DNA of 64,000 nucleotides, from contig NZ_LPXO01000004.1 in NCBI RefSeq assembly GCF_001482405.1, positions 186,001 to 250,000 of the forward strand, read 5' to 3'. The notes beneath the pieces were generated by a model that did not search any database, was not told the DNA's origin, and was given only the letters and a program-made list of their open reading frames with translations. A program made the translations under genes and the position numbers. This DNA comes from Pseudoponticoccus marisrubri. GTDB taxonomy: Bacteria; Pseudomonadota; Alphaproteobacteria; Rhodobacterales; Rhodobacteraceae. Of the stretch, positions 50,952-59,850 are shown in pieces (the first letter of the stretch is position 1; each line of letters opens with the position of its first letter).

Positions 50952-52160
50952 TCAGGTGCCGTAGGCGCGCGGACGGCCCATCACCGCATCCATCGCCCGC
51001 AGCAGGGCGTCGGCGACAAGATCGCACTCCGCCACCGTCAGCCGGGCGGGCAGGCGGGTGTCGCAGGCCCGCATCAGCATCGCCCGCGTGGCCGGCAGGT
51101 CGCGGGCCTCGGGCAGGAACTTCCAGTTCCAGAAGGCCCGCGCATTGTCGCGGCTCAGCCCGAAGACCTGTACCTTGACGCCTTCATCGGCGGCCGCTGC
51201 CACGAACGCGGTCACCTCGTCCTCCGTCAGCCCGTCAAGGTTGAACTGCAACGAATCCGGGGCGCGCTGCTCGGGCGGCAGGGGGGAGGGCACCGAGATC
51301 CACGGGCTCTGCGCGATGCGCGCGGCCACGTGGTCGTGGTTGCGCCGGCCATCCGCCACGCGGCGCGGGATCTGCGCGATCTGCGGCCGGATCACCGCCG
51401 CCGAGAGGTTGGACATGCGCAGGTTGTAGAGCGGCAGCCGGTTCTGCCAGCGAGCAAAGGCCTGTTCCAGCGCGGCATCCGCGCCGGCCACGTGGCCGCG
51501 CCAGTTGTGTTCATAGGCGCCCGAGAGGATCACCGCGCGGGCCACGATCTCGGGGTCGTCGGTGATCAGGATGCCGCCCTCGCCGGCATTGAGCAGCTTG
51601 TAGCTCTGGAAGCTGAAACAGCCCACCGCGCCCAGCGTGCCGATCTGCCGGCCGCTCCAGGTCGTGCCCAGCGAATGGGCCGCATCCTCGACCACCGGCA
51701 GGCCCCGCGCGGTGCAGAGCGCCAGGATCCGGTCCATGTCCGAGGTGTGGCCGCGCATGTGGCTGACGATCACCGCCTGCACGCCGTCCAGCTGCGCCTC
51801 GAAATCGGCCATGTCGATGCGGTAATCGGCGCCGACCTCGCAGAGCACGGGCACGCAATCGGCATGGATCACCGCCGAGGGCACGGCGGCGAAGGTGAAG
51901 CCCGGCACCAGCACGCGCGCATCGCGGGGCAGGCCGAGCGCCTTGAGCGACAAAAACAGCGCGGCCGAACAGCTGGACACCGCCAGCGCGTAGGCGACCC
52001 CCATATGCGCCGCGAATTCCCGCTCCAGCAGGGTGACCGGCGAGCGGTCGGGCGTGGTGTAGCGAAAGAGGTCACCCGACTGCAGAAGGCGGTCGATCTC
52101 TTCGCGGGCCTGCTCGGGGATCGGCTCGGCATCATGCATGTTTGGCAGCATTGATTTCAT
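50952..52160 (-). CDS. DegT/DnrJ/EryC1 family aminotransferase-like protein
   Basis: 402 aa if the ATG at 52160 is used; those at 52151 and 52139 are alternatives. PLP-dependent fold: SSCSAALFLSLKALGLPRDARVLVPGFTFAAVPSAV, VEDAAHSLG (Asp facing PLP) and the PLP Lys in SFQSYKLLNAGEGG. Relatives make amino-sugars or aminocyclitols; the substrate here is unknown. The candidate start lies inside a diverged copy of the dispersed repeat (GAAAGATGAAA), so the start is uncertain. Confidence 0.85.
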   Translation of the reverse strand: MKSMLPNMHDAEPIPEQAREEIDRLLQSGDLFRYTTPDRSPVTLLEREFAAHMGVAYALAVSSCSAALFLSLKALGLPRDARVLVPGFTFAAVPSAVIHADCVPVLCEVGADYRIDMADFEAQLDGVQAVIVSHMRGHTSDMDRILALCTARGLPVVEDAAHSLGTTWSGRQIGTLGAVGCFSFQSYKLLNAGEGGILITDDPEIVARAVILSGAYEHNWRGHVAGADAALEQAFARWQNRLPLYNLRMSNLSAAVIRPQIAQIPRRVADGRRNHDHVAARIAQSPWISVPSPLPPEQRAPDSLQFNLDGLTEDEVTAFVAAAADEGVKVQVFGLSRDNARAFWNWKFLPEARDLPATRAMLMRACDTRLPARLTVAECDLVADALLRAMDAVMGRPRAYGT

Positions 52161-52170
52161 CTTTCTGAAA
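52155..52170 (-). repeat. Partial dispersed repeat at the aminotransferase start
   Basis: TTTCATCTTTCTGAAA on the plus strand is the GAAAGATGAAA end of the repeat; the GAGTATTT end is missing. The ATG inside it is one candidate start codon of the aminotransferase gene. Confidence 0.55.
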
Positions 52171-52310
52171 GCGGCGTTTCGGAAAAGGTAAAACAAGGGG
52201 GTCGGCAAGGCAAAAGAAACCTGTGCCCTGCGGGGCGCGTGGAGGGGCGGCCTGTGGCCGCGGCGCGACAGGATGGGGCGCCGTCCGGCGGCGTGGCCGG
52301 GTGTCGGATC

Positions 52311-52333
52311 GAGTATTTATGGAAAGATGAAAG
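52311..52333 (+). repeat. Dispersed GAGTATTT/GAAAGATGAAA repeat
   Basis: GAGTATTTATGG followed by AAAGATGAAAG, near the end of the minus-strand FAD oxidase gene and in the opposite orientation to it. Confidence 0.8.
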
Positions 52334-52339
52334 AGCGGG

Positions 52340-53641
52340 TCAGAACCCCAGCCGGTCGCGCAGGGCGAACCAGCTCATTGCGAGGACGAGCAGGGGGGTG
52401 CGCAGCGCGCCACCGCCGGGGAAGGGGGCGGCGGGCAGGGCGCGGAACGTGTCGAACCCGTCGGACTGGCCGCGCAGCGCCTCGGCCATCAGCTTGCCCG
52501 CCTGCACCGCGTTGCCGACGCCATGGCCGGAATAGCCCGAGGCGCTGAGCACGTTCGGGGCGAGCCGCGCGAGATAGGGCATGCGCGCGCGGGTGATGGC
52601 CAGCGTTCCGCCCCAGGCATAGTCGAGCGGCGTGTCGGCGAGATGCGGGAAGACGCGCAGCATGGGCTTGCGCACCGCCGCGCGGATGTCCGAGGGAAAG
52701 CGGTAGCCATAGCTTTCGCCGCCGCCGAAGAGCAGCCGCCCGTCGCGGCTCAGCCGGAAATAATTGACCACGAAACGGTCATCGCTGACGGCGATGTCGC
52801 GGGTCAGCACGCGGGCGGCCTCGGCGCCCAGGGGCTGGGTCGCGACGATGAAATTGTTGATCGGCATGACCTTCGCGGCCACCTGTCGGTCGAGCCCGCC
52901 GAGATAGCCGTTGCAGGCGAGGATCAGCTGGTCTGCCTCGACGCGGCCGGCATCGGTCTGCACCACCAGTTTCGATCCGTGCCGGACGTGGTGCACATGG
53001 CTGCCCTCGAAGAGCTGCGCGCCGGCAGCCTCGGCGGCGCGGGCGAGGCCCAGGGCCAGTTGCAGCGGATGCAGGTGGCCGGCGCCGGGGTCGAAGAGCC
53101 CGCCGCGATAGGCGGGCGAAGGGCAGAGCGCGGCAAAGGCGTCGCGGTCGAGCGCCTCGAGCGGGTAGTCGTAGTGCTCGGCCATATGCGCAGCATAGGC
53201 GTGCAGGTCGCGCACCGAGGCGTCAGAGCCGCCCGCCCAGGCCAGCCCATGGGTGAGGTCGCAGGGGATGTCGTGCCGCGCCACGAGATCGGCGACCAGC
53301 GCCTTGGCCTCCTGTCCCAGCGCCCAGAGCCGCTGCGCGGTCTCGCGCCCGTGCCGTTTCTCGAGCGTGACCTGGTCCTGCCGCTGGCCCGAGCCCAGCT
53401 GCCCGCCATTGCGCCCCGAGGCGCCGAACCCGGCCCGATGCGCCTCGAGCAGCACGACCGAGCGGCCGGCCTCGGCCAGGTGCAGCGCGGCGGAGAGCCC
53501 GGTATAGCCGCCGCCCACCACGCAGATATCGGCCTTTGCCGTCCCCCTGAGCGGCGGGCGCGGCGCGGGCGGATTGGACGTCGCGGCATACCAGCTGTCG
53601 GGATAGCTGCCGCGGCGGTCGTTGGAAAAGAGCAGGTCCAT
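52340..53641 (-). CDS. FAD-dependent oxidase, PuuB-like
   Basis: 433 aa from the ATG at 53641 (a TTG two codons upstream is an alternative). DAO-type fold: CVVGGGYTGLSAALHLAEAG (FAD-binding), EAHRAGFGASGRNGGQLG and the C-terminal SGYSGHGVGNAVQAGKLMAE. The R-x-G-FGASGRNGG variant and its place beside GS-like ligases fit gamma-glutamylputrescine oxidase (PuuB). Other amines or amino acids are possible. Confidence 0.85.
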   Translation of the reverse strand: MDLLFSNDRRGSYPDSWYAATSNPPAPRPPLRGTAKADICVVGGGYTGLSAALHLAEAGRSVVLLEAHRAGFGASGRNGGQLGSGQRQDQVTLEKRHGRETAQRLWALGQEAKALVADLVARHDIPCDLTHGLAWAGGSDASVRDLHAYAAHMAEHYDYPLEALDRDAFAALCPSPAYRGGLFDPGAGHLHPLQLALGLARAAEAAGAQLFEGSHVHHVRHGSKLVVQTDAGRVEADQLILACNGYLGGLDRQVAAKVMPINNFIVATQPLGAEAARVLTRDIAVSDDRFVVNYFRLSRDGRLLFGGGESYGYRFPSDIRAAVRKPMLRVFPHLADTPLDYAWGGTLAITRARMPYLARLAPNVLSASGYSGHGVGNAVQAGKLMAEALRGQSDGFDTFRALPAAPFPGGGALRTPLLVLAMSWFALRDRLGF

Positions 53642-53687
53642 GGCCAAGCCTCGCCCGGGTCCGTGTCGGTTGGGCCCTTGCGGGCGA

Positions 53688-55046
53688 TCAGACGTTGAGC
53701 AGCAGGTGTTCGCGTTCCCAGGGCGAGATCACCTGCAGGAACTCCTCGTACTCGGCGCGTTTCACGATGGCGAAGACGCGGGCGAATTCGGGGCCCAGCA
53801 CCTCGTGCAGGGCGGTGGCATCCTCGAAAAGGTCCAGCGCCTGGCCCAGCACGCGGGGGAAATCGCCCTCGCCCTCGTAGGCGTCGCCGCGGAACTGGCG
53901 TGTGGGGCGGCGTTCCTCCATCAGGCCGAGATAGCCGCAGGCCAGCGAGGCGGCGATACCGAGATAGGGGTTGCAATCCATGCCGGCCAGCCGGTTCTCG
54001 ACCCGCCGTGCCTGCGGCTCGGAGAGCGGGATGCGGATGCCGGTGGTGCGGTTGTCGCGGCCCCATTCGAGATTGATCGGCGCGGCGTGATCCTTGACGT
54101 AGCGGCGGTAGGAATTGACGTAGGGCGCCAGCACCGCGATGGCCGAGGGCAGGTGGTGCTGCAGCCCGCCGATGAAATGGTAGAAGGCATCCGTCTCGCC
54201 GCCCTGCGGGCCGGAGAAGAGGTTCTCGCCCGTCTTCGCATCCAGCATCGAGTGATGGATATGCATGGCGCTGCCCGGCTCGTCGGCGATGGGCTTGGCC
54301 ATGAAGGTGGCAAAGCAGTCATGGCGCAGTGCCGCCTCGCGGATCAGCCGCTTGAAGTAGAACACCTCGTCGGCCAGCTTGACCGGGTTGCCATGGCGCA
54401 GGTTGATCTCCAGCTGCCCGGCGCCGCCTTCCTGGGTGATGCCGTCGATCTCGAAGCCCTGCGCCTCGGCGAAATCGTAGATGTCGTCGATCACCGGGCC
54501 GAACTCGTCCACGGCGGTCATGGAATAGGCCTGGCGCGCGGCGGCCGGACGGCCCGAGCGGCCGACCATGGGCTCGATATCCTTGGCCGGGTCGAGGTTG
54601 CGGGCGATCAGGAAGAATTCCATCTCGGGCGCCACCACCGGCTTCCAGCCCTGCGCCTCGTAAAGCGCGACCACGCGTTTCAGCACGTTGCGCGGCGCAT
54701 AGGCGATCGGCGCCTCGCGCCGGTCGAAGGCGTCATGGATCACCTGCAGCGTCCAGTCCCCGGTCCAGGGGGCGGCGGTCGCGGTGGTCATGTCGGGGCG
54801 CAGGATCATGTCCTTCTCGATGAAGCCGTCCTCGTCCGCGGCCTCGCCCCAGTCGCCGGTGATGGTCTGGAAGAAGATCGAATCGGGCAGGTGGAAATGC
54901 TTCTGCCGGGCGAACTTGGAGGCCGGTACCGCCTTGCCCCGGGCGATGCCAGGCAGGTCGGCGATGACGCATTCGACCTCGTCGAGGCGCCGCCCCTCGA
55001 GATAGCCGCGTGCCGCGTCGGGCAGGGTGTCGAGCCAGTCGGTCAT
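53688..55046 (-). CDS. Glutamine synthetase family ligase, PuuA-like (first)
   Basis: 452 aa. GS fold of the gamma-glutamylpolyamine synthetase kind: MEFFLIARNLDP (Glu ligand of the metal), GAGQLEINLRHG, SAMHIHHSMLD (His), NSYRRYVKDHAAPINLEWGRDNRTTGIRIP (ATP and ammonia sites) and ENRLAGMDCNPYLGIAASLACGYLG. It would join glutamate to an amine. Overlaps the amidotransferase gene by 4 bases. Confidence 0.9.
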   Translation of the reverse strand: MTDWLDTLPDAARGYLEGRRLDEVECVIADLPGIARGKAVPASKFARQKHFHLPDSIFFQTITGDWGEAADEDGFIEKDMILRPDMTTATAAPWTGDWTLQVIHDAFDRREAPIAYAPRNVLKRVVALYEAQGWKPVVAPEMEFFLIARNLDPAKDIEPMVGRSGRPAAARQAYSMTAVDEFGPVIDDIYDFAEAQGFEIDGITQEGGAGQLEINLRHGNPVKLADEVFYFKRLIREAALRHDCFATFMAKPIADEPGSAMHIHHSMLDAKTGENLFSGPQGGETDAFYHFIGGLQHHLPSAIAVLAPYVNSYRRYVKDHAAPINLEWGRDNRTTGIRIPLSEPQARRVENRLAGMDCNPYLGIAASLACGYLGLMEERRPTRQFRGDAYEGEGDFPRVLGQALDLFEDATALHEVLGPEFARVFAIVKRAEYEEFLQVISPWEREHLLLNV

Positions 55047-55726
55047 GATATCCGCCTTTCGCGAAAGAAGCGTTCGAACTGGTCGGCCAGCAGGGCGCTG
55101 TCGAGCGGCTGGCCCAGCCCGGCCCGGGCGGCGTCCAGCTGATCATCGGGCACCACGCCGGGGCCGCGTTTCTCGATCAGCCCGCCGACAGTGGCATCGT
55201 CGAACTCGGGATGGGGCTGCACCGAGTAGGCGCGCCCGGGATAGAGCAGCGCCGCATGGGCACAGAAATCGCTGCGGGCCACGGTCTGCGCGCCCTCGGG
55301 CGGCGTGATGACCTGGTCCTGGTGCCAGGCCTGCAGCCGGCGGCGCCCCCCGGGGAAATCGTAATCCTGCGGGCCCACGGACCAGCCGCCGGCGAATTTC
55401 TCGACCCGGCCGCCCAGGGCCTGGGCGATCACCTGGTGGCCGAAGCAGACCCCGACCAGCGGGCGCCCGGCGGCGGTGATGTCGCGGATCAGCTGCTCCA
55501 GCGGGGGCAGCCACGGGTGGTCCTCGTAGACCCCGTGGCGCGAGCCGGTGATCAGCCAGCCCTCGGCCGCCTCGGGGCCGTTGGGGAACTGCTCCTGCAC
55601 CACCGACCATGTCTCGAAGTCAAAGCCGCGCCCGGCCAGCAGCCGTTCGAACATCTGCGGATAGGTTCCGTGTCTCTCGGCCAGTTCGGGCACCAGCAGC
55701 CCGGTTTCCAGAATGCCGATCTTCAT
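55043..55726 (-). CDS. Class I glutamine-amidotransferase-like hydrolase
   Basis: 227 aa. Triad: Cys in GVCFGHQVIAQALGG, His in QPHPEF and the following Glu. Similar to GMP-synthase-type GATase domains without a synthase partner. Between two GS-like ligases it may hydrolyse a gamma-glutamyl amide, as PuuD does in E. coli. No signal peptide. The assignment to PuuD-type activity is context-based. Confidence 0.85.
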   Translation of the reverse strand: MKIGILETGLLVPELAERHGTYPQMFERLLAGRGFDFETWSVVQEQFPNGPEAAEGWLITGSRHGVYEDHPWLPPLEQLIRDITAAGRPLVGVCFGHQVIAQALGGRVEKFAGGWSVGPQDYDFPGGRRRLQAWHQDQVITPPEGAQTVARSDFCAHAALLYPGRAYSVQPHPEFDDATVGGLIEKRGPGVVPDDQLDAARAGLGQPLDSALLADQFERFFRERRIS

Positions 55727-55772
55727 GTCTCACCCTTCTGCGGCGACCTGCCTGTCGCGCCGCGCCTGCAGT

Positions 55773-57119
55773 TCAGACCGTATCGAGATAGATGTCGACC
55801 CGCTCGCTGTCGGTCAGCTCGGCCATGTCGCGGATTTCCTGCCGCTTGGTCAGCAGCAGGTTGTCGATCAGCTGCCGCGGGAAGATGCGCGGCATCACCT
55901 GCGAGCTGGCAAAGGCGTCGATCGCCCCCTGCCAGTCGGTCGGGATGCGCGGCAGCTCCAGCGCATAGGCATTACCGGTGATCGGCTCGGGCGGGTCGAT
56001 GCCGTCCTCGATCCCGTTCAGCGCGGCGCCCAGGATCGCGGCGAGCGCGAGATAGGGGTTCACGTCGCCGCCCGAGACACGGTGCTCGATCCGCCGTGCC
56101 GCCGGCGCCCCCGAGGGCACGCGGATCGCCGCGGTGCGGTTCTCGTAGGCCCAGCACAGCCCCGAGGGGGCGTGCGCCTCGGGCACCAGCCGGTCATAGG
56201 AATTCAGATGCGGCGCGAAGATCAGCGTGCTGTCATGCATCGCGCCCAGGCAGCCGGCGATGGCGTGGCGCAGCGTGTCGGTGCCGCGCGGGCCGCCATC
56301 GTCGAAGATGTTTCGCCCGGCCTCGTCCAGCACCGAGAAATGCGCATGCATCCCGCTGCCGGCGTAATCCTCGTAGGGTTTCGCCATGAAGGAGGCGGCA
56401 AAGCCGTGCCGCCGCGCCAGCCCCTTGACCAGCATCTTGAACAGCCACGCATCGTCGGCTGCCTTCAGCGCGTCATCCACGTGGTTCAGGTTGATCTCGA
56501 ACTGGCCCAGCCCGGCCTCGGAGATGGCGGTGTCGGCGGGGATCTCCATCGCCTCGCAGCCATCGTAGAGATCGGTGAAGAACGTGTCGAAGGCGTCCAG
56601 CGCACGGATCGACAGGATCTCGGCCGCCTTGCGCCGCTTGCGCGAGCGCGGGCTGATCGGCACCTGCAGGTTGCGGCCGCTGTCGTCGATCAGGAAGAAT
56701 TCCAGCTCGACCGCCACCACGGGGCGCAGGCCGCGCGCGGCGTAGCGCGCCACCACTTGCGCCAGCGCGTGGCGCGGATCGCCGTCATAGGGCCGGCCGT
56801 CCTCGTGATACATCCACAGCGGCAGCAGCGCGGTCGGCGCCTCCAGCCAGGGCATCGGGGTGAAGCCGCGCTCGGTCGGCAGCAGCAGTCCGTCGCGATC
56901 GCCGGTCTCGAAGACCAGCGGGCTGTCCTCGATATCCTCGCCCCAGATGTCGAGGTTGAGCACCGACATGGGAAAGCGCGTGCCATCGGTCAGTACCTTG
57001 CGGGCCGAGGGGATGGGCATGCGCTTGCCGCGGGCCACCCCGTTCAGGTCGCAGGCGGCGGCGCGAATGGTGCGGACAAGCGGATGGGCGGGAAGCCAGT
57101 CGGCGCTGGGGGCGGGCAT
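55773..57119 (-). CDS. Glutamine synthetase family ligase, second
   Basis: 448 aa. Same family as the gene at 53688 but clearly a separate paralog: VELEFFLIDDSG, LGQFEINLNHVDDAL, GSGMHAHFSVLDE, NSYDRLVPEAHAPSGLCWAYENRTAAIRVPSG and EHRVSGGDVNPYLALAAILG. The N-terminus AACDLNGVARGKRMP is typical of gamma-glutamyl-amine synthetases rather than ammonia-assimilating GlnA. Substrate unknown. Confidence 0.88.
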   Translation of the reverse strand: MPAPSADWLPAHPLVRTIRAAACDLNGVARGKRMPIPSARKVLTDGTRFPMSVLNLDIWGEDIEDSPLVFETGDRDGLLLPTERGFTPMPWLEAPTALLPLWMYHEDGRPYDGDPRHALAQVVARYAARGLRPVVAVELEFFLIDDSGRNLQVPISPRSRKRRKAAEILSIRALDAFDTFFTDLYDGCEAMEIPADTAISEAGLGQFEINLNHVDDALKAADDAWLFKMLVKGLARRHGFAASFMAKPYEDYAGSGMHAHFSVLDEAGRNIFDDGGPRGTDTLRHAIAGCLGAMHDSTLIFAPHLNSYDRLVPEAHAPSGLCWAYENRTAAIRVPSGAPAARRIEHRVSGGDVNPYLALAAILGAALNGIEDGIDPPEPITGNAYALELPRIPTDWQGAIDAFASSQVMPRIFPRQLIDNLLLTKRQEIRDMAELTDSERVDIYLDTV

Positions 57120-57184
57120 GGAAGCGACTCTTTCGGAATTTGATCAAATTGATGCCCGAAGCCGCGCCCGCGCGCAAGGGGATC

Positions 57185-57991
57185 TCAGCGCAGCAAGGTC
57201 GGCCGGAAGACCAGTTTGCGGCGCCGCTCCTGCGGCAGGTGCCGGTTCAGCCGCCGGTTGACCAGCCCAAAGAGCCCGATGATGACCAGCGTCAGCGCGA
57301 TGAAATAGCCCGCGAGGATCGGGTAGGGGATGAACGGGTTGAAGGTCTTGTCGGCAAAGTAATTGGCGTAATACAGCGCGTCGCCGCGCTGCTGCCAGGC
57401 CGGAAAGCCCGAGAAATAGACCAGCGTGGTGGCGTGGAACAGAAAGATCGCCTCGTTGGTATAGGCCGGCCAGGCCAGCCGCAGCATGGTGGGCCAGGTG
57501 ATCTTGCGGAACTTGGTCCAGCCGGCAAAACCATAGGCATCCGCCGCTTCCAGGTCGCCGCGCGGCACCGATTGCAGCGCACCGTAGAAGATCTCGCCGG
57601 AATAGGCGGCGGTGTTCAGGAACAGCACGATCAGCGCGCCCAGCCAGGCCGCGGTGAACGGATCGAAGAAGGGCGCCACGGATTTCAGCGACAGGAAGGC
57701 GAAATAGGCAAAGAAGAACTGGATGAAGAGCGGCGAGCCCCGGAACACAAAGATGAACCACGTGCTGGCCTTGCGCAGGACCGGGCTCTGCGCCGCCTTG
57801 CCCAGGGCCACGGCGGTGGCCAGGAAGAACCCCGACAACAGCGCCAGCGTGCCGAAATAGATGTTCCAGATCATGCCCGAGCCGATCAGCGTGAACTGCT
57901 GGCACAGGGTGAAATTGTCCCGCGGCAGCAGCCGCTCGCCGATCCCGACCGAGCGCAGCCCGTAATCGATCACCGTCTCCCAGCAGCTCAT
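57185..57991 (-). CDS. Polar amino acid ABC transporter permease (HisM-like)
   Basis: 268 aa from the ATG at 57991 (GGAGGGCG upstream). Several membrane helices; EAA-loop region GDLEAADAYGFAGWTKFRKITWPTMLRLAWPAYTNEAIF. FRGSPLFIQFFFAYFAF is typical of histidine/glutamine-type permeases. It partners the HisQ-like gene and is followed by the GS-like ligases. Confidence 0.92.
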   Translation of the reverse strand: MSCWETVIDYGLRSVGIGERLLPRDNFTLCQQFTLIGSGMIWNIYFGTLALLSGFFLATAVALGKAAQSPVLRKASTWFIFVFRGSPLFIQFFFAYFAFLSLKSVAPFFDPFTAAWLGALIVLFLNTAAYSGEIFYGALQSVPRGDLEAADAYGFAGWTKFRKITWPTMLRLAWPAYTNEAIFLFHATTLVYFSGFPAWQQRGDALYYANYFADKTFNPFIPYPILAGYFIALTLVIIGLFGLVNRRLNRHLPQERRRKLVFRPTLLR

Positions 57992-58019
57992 GACGCCCTC
58001 CGGGCGGGCCATGCCCCCT

Positions 58020-58080
58020 GTTTCATCTTTCCGAAAATACTCCGGGGGTGAGGCCGCAGGCCGAGGGGGCAGCGCCCCCT
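58020..58080 (-). repeat. Composite form of the dispersed repeat
   Basis: On the minus strand: GGGGGCGCTGCCCCC, CTCGGCCTGCGGCCTCACC and GGAGTATTTTCGGAAAGATG with AAAC. It matches the unit at 32983 in the opposite orientation and lies between the two permease genes. Confidence 0.8.
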
Positions 58081-58097
58081 GACAGGGGATGTCACGC

Positions 58098-58976
58098 TCA
58101 TGGCGCCGCCCCCTGCGTGCCGCCCAGCGTGGCCTGCCCGCGGGTCAGCCGGGCCATGATCCGGTCCAGCACCAGCTCGGACACGCGCGTGAAGGCCAGG
58201 TAGAAGATCAGCAGGACCAGGAAATACCACATGCGCCAGTCGCCATGCGGGTAATCGGTGAAGCGCGGCGTCTTGGCCCCGCCCAACTCGCGCGCCCAGA
58301 AGACGATATCCTCGACCCCCAGCAGGAACAGCAGCGGCGTGGCCTTGATCAGCACCATCCACAGGTTGGACAGGCCCGGCAGCGCATAGACCCACATCTG
58401 CGGCACGAGGATCCGCCAGAAGGTCTGGCGCGGGCTCATGCCATAGGCCTCGGCGGTCTCCAGCTGCGCGCGCGGCACGGCGCGCATGGCGCCGAACAGC
58501 ACGTTGGCCGCGAAGGCGCCGAAGACGATGGCGAAGGTCAGCACCGCCAGCGAGAAGCCATAGGTCTCGTGCACCCATTGCGGCGCATTGCCCAGCGGCA
58601 GCTTGGCGGCGGTGCAGACCACGAAATCGTTGCCTTGCCGGATCGGGTCCTCCCAGTCGGGGCATTTCAGCTGGTGGCGCAGCCACTCGAACCCCTGGTC
58701 CAGCGCGATGACGAAGAACAGGAAGAAGGCGATGTCGGGCACGCCGCGCACGATGGCGATATAGCCGCGCCCGAACCAGCGCAGCGGCAGGATGCGCGAG
58801 CGCGCCGCGATGGCGCCGCCGAAACCGAAGGCCAGCGCCACGGGCGCGGTGATCGCCAGCAGCAGCAGCACCGTGCCGAACGAGACGTAGAAGGCCATGT
58901 GCTTGCCCGTGGTCAGGTAGCACGACAGCCAGGCCAGGCCGTTCAGCGTCTCGGGATCAGCGCAGTAGGAGAAAAT
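58098..58976 (-). CDS. Polar amino acid ABC transporter permease (HisQ-like), probable ATT start
   Basis: An ATG at 58898 would give 266 aa, but the frame stays open upstream and reads IFSYCADPETLNGLAWL then SCYLTTGKH in front of it. The best ribosome binding site, GGAGG (58985-58989), stands 8 bases before an ATT at 58976, giving 292 aa. The sequence before the ATG has only a weak site. The core has BPD_transp_1 helices, FGFGGAIAARSR, VRGVPDIAFFLFF and the EAA loop TAEAYGMSPRQTFWRILVPQMW. ATT is a rare start codon, so 58898 remains possible. Confidence 0.85.
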   Translation of the reverse strand: MFSYCADPETLNGLAWLSCYLTTGKHMAFYVSFGTVLLLLAITAPVALAFGFGGAIAARSRILPLRWFGRGYIAIVRGVPDIAFFLFFVIALDQGFEWLRHQLKCPDWEDPIRQGNDFVVCTAAKLPLGNAPQWVHETYGFSLAVLTFAIVFGAFAANVLFGAMRAVPRAQLETAEAYGMSPRQTFWRILVPQMWVYALPGLSNLWMVLIKATPLLFLLGVEDIVFWARELGGAKTPRFTDYPHGDWRMWYFLVLLIFYLAFTRVSELVLDRIMARLTRGQATLGGTQGAAP

Positions 58977-59017
58977 CGTTCTTGCCTCCGGCGCGGCAGG
59001 GCAGGCCCCGCCGCGCC

Positions 59018-59040
59018 AAAAGGGCGGGGATCACCCCGCC
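59018..59040 (-). terminator. Terminator between binding-protein and permease genes
   Basis: On the minus strand GGCGGGG, loop TGAT, CCCCGCC and then CTTTT: a stem with a short T-run just after the binding-protein stop. It would stop part of the transcripts before the permeases and keep the binding protein in excess. Confidence 0.6.
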
Positions 59041-59048
59041 GAAACCGC

Positions 59049-59783
59049 TCAGAAGCGCGGCGAATCCTCGCCCAGCCACTCGATGATGAGCTCGTTCAGC
59101 GAACCGTCATCCTTCATCGACTGGATCGCGGCGTCAAATTTCTCGCGCATCTCGGGATCGGATTCGCGGAATGCCATGCCGATGCCGCCGCCCAGCGGGA
59201 TGTCCTCGCCCACGAACATCATCTCGCCGCCCGATTCCTCGACCACCGGGATCAGGAAGTCCTTGTCGGCCAGCACCGCGTCGGCCTCGCCGGCGCGCAC
59301 GGCGGCAACGGTCTCGTCGGGGTTCGGGAACTCGACCAGCACCGCATCCTCCATCGAGGCGATGTGGGCCGCCTGGATGGTGCCGGTCTGCGCCGCGACG
59401 ATGGCGGTCTCGAGGTCGATGCCGTCGCTCATGGCGACATAGGCCGAGGGCGAGGGCGGGGTGTAGTTCTGGGTGAAGTCCACCACCTCGTCCCGCTCGG
59501 GCGTGATCGACATGCCGGCGATGATCGCGTCGTAATTGCCGCTGACGAGGTTCGGAATGATCGAATCCCAGTCATTGGTGACCCATTCGCAGGTCAGCTC
59601 GGCGCGGGCGCAAAGCTCGTCGCCCAGCACGCGCTCGAACCCGGCGACCTCGCCCGAATCGTCGAGATAGTTGTACGGAGGGTAGGCGCCCTCGGTGCCC
59701 AGGCGGACGACCGAGTGGCTTTCGGCCAGTGCGGCCGAGGCAAGGGCCGTCGCGGCGGCAGCGCAGATCAGGATCTTGTTCAT
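59049..59783 (-). CDS. Polar amino acid ABC transporter substrate-binding protein
   Basis: 244 aa with a signal peptide (NKILICAAAATALASAALA). SBP family 3: VVRLGTEGAYPPYNYLDDSGEVAGFERVLGDEL and IIAGMSITPERDEVVDFTQNYTPP. It binds an amino acid or amine in the periplasm for the HisQM/HisP-like complex. Ligand unknown; the GS-like ligases suggest an amine or amino acid. Confidence 0.93.
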   Translation of the reverse strand: MNKILICAAAATALASAALAESHSVVRLGTEGAYPPYNYLDDSGEVAGFERVLGDELCARAELTCEWVTNDWDSIIPNLVSGNYDAIIAGMSITPERDEVVDFTQNYTPPSPSAYVAMSDGIDLETAIVAAQTGTIQAAHIASMEDAVLVEFPNPDETVAAVRAGEADAVLADKDFLIPVVEESGGEMMFVGEDIPLGGGIGMAFRESDPEMREKFDAAIQSMKDDGSLNELIIEWLGEDSPRF

Positions 59784-59805
59784 CTGTTTACTCCCTGTGT
59801 CTTGT

Positions 59806-59850
59806 GGCGGGGATCCCCGCCTATGTGCGGGCAGGATGGTCTGCCATCCT
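59806..59850. repeat. Two hairpins between ATPase and binding-protein genes
   Basis: GGCGGGGATCCCCGCC (59806-59821) is a perfect palindrome, and AGGATGG (59833-59839)/CCATCCT (59844-59850) form a second stem. They could protect transcript ends or tune expression within the operon; REP-like origin is possible. Confidence 0.6.
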
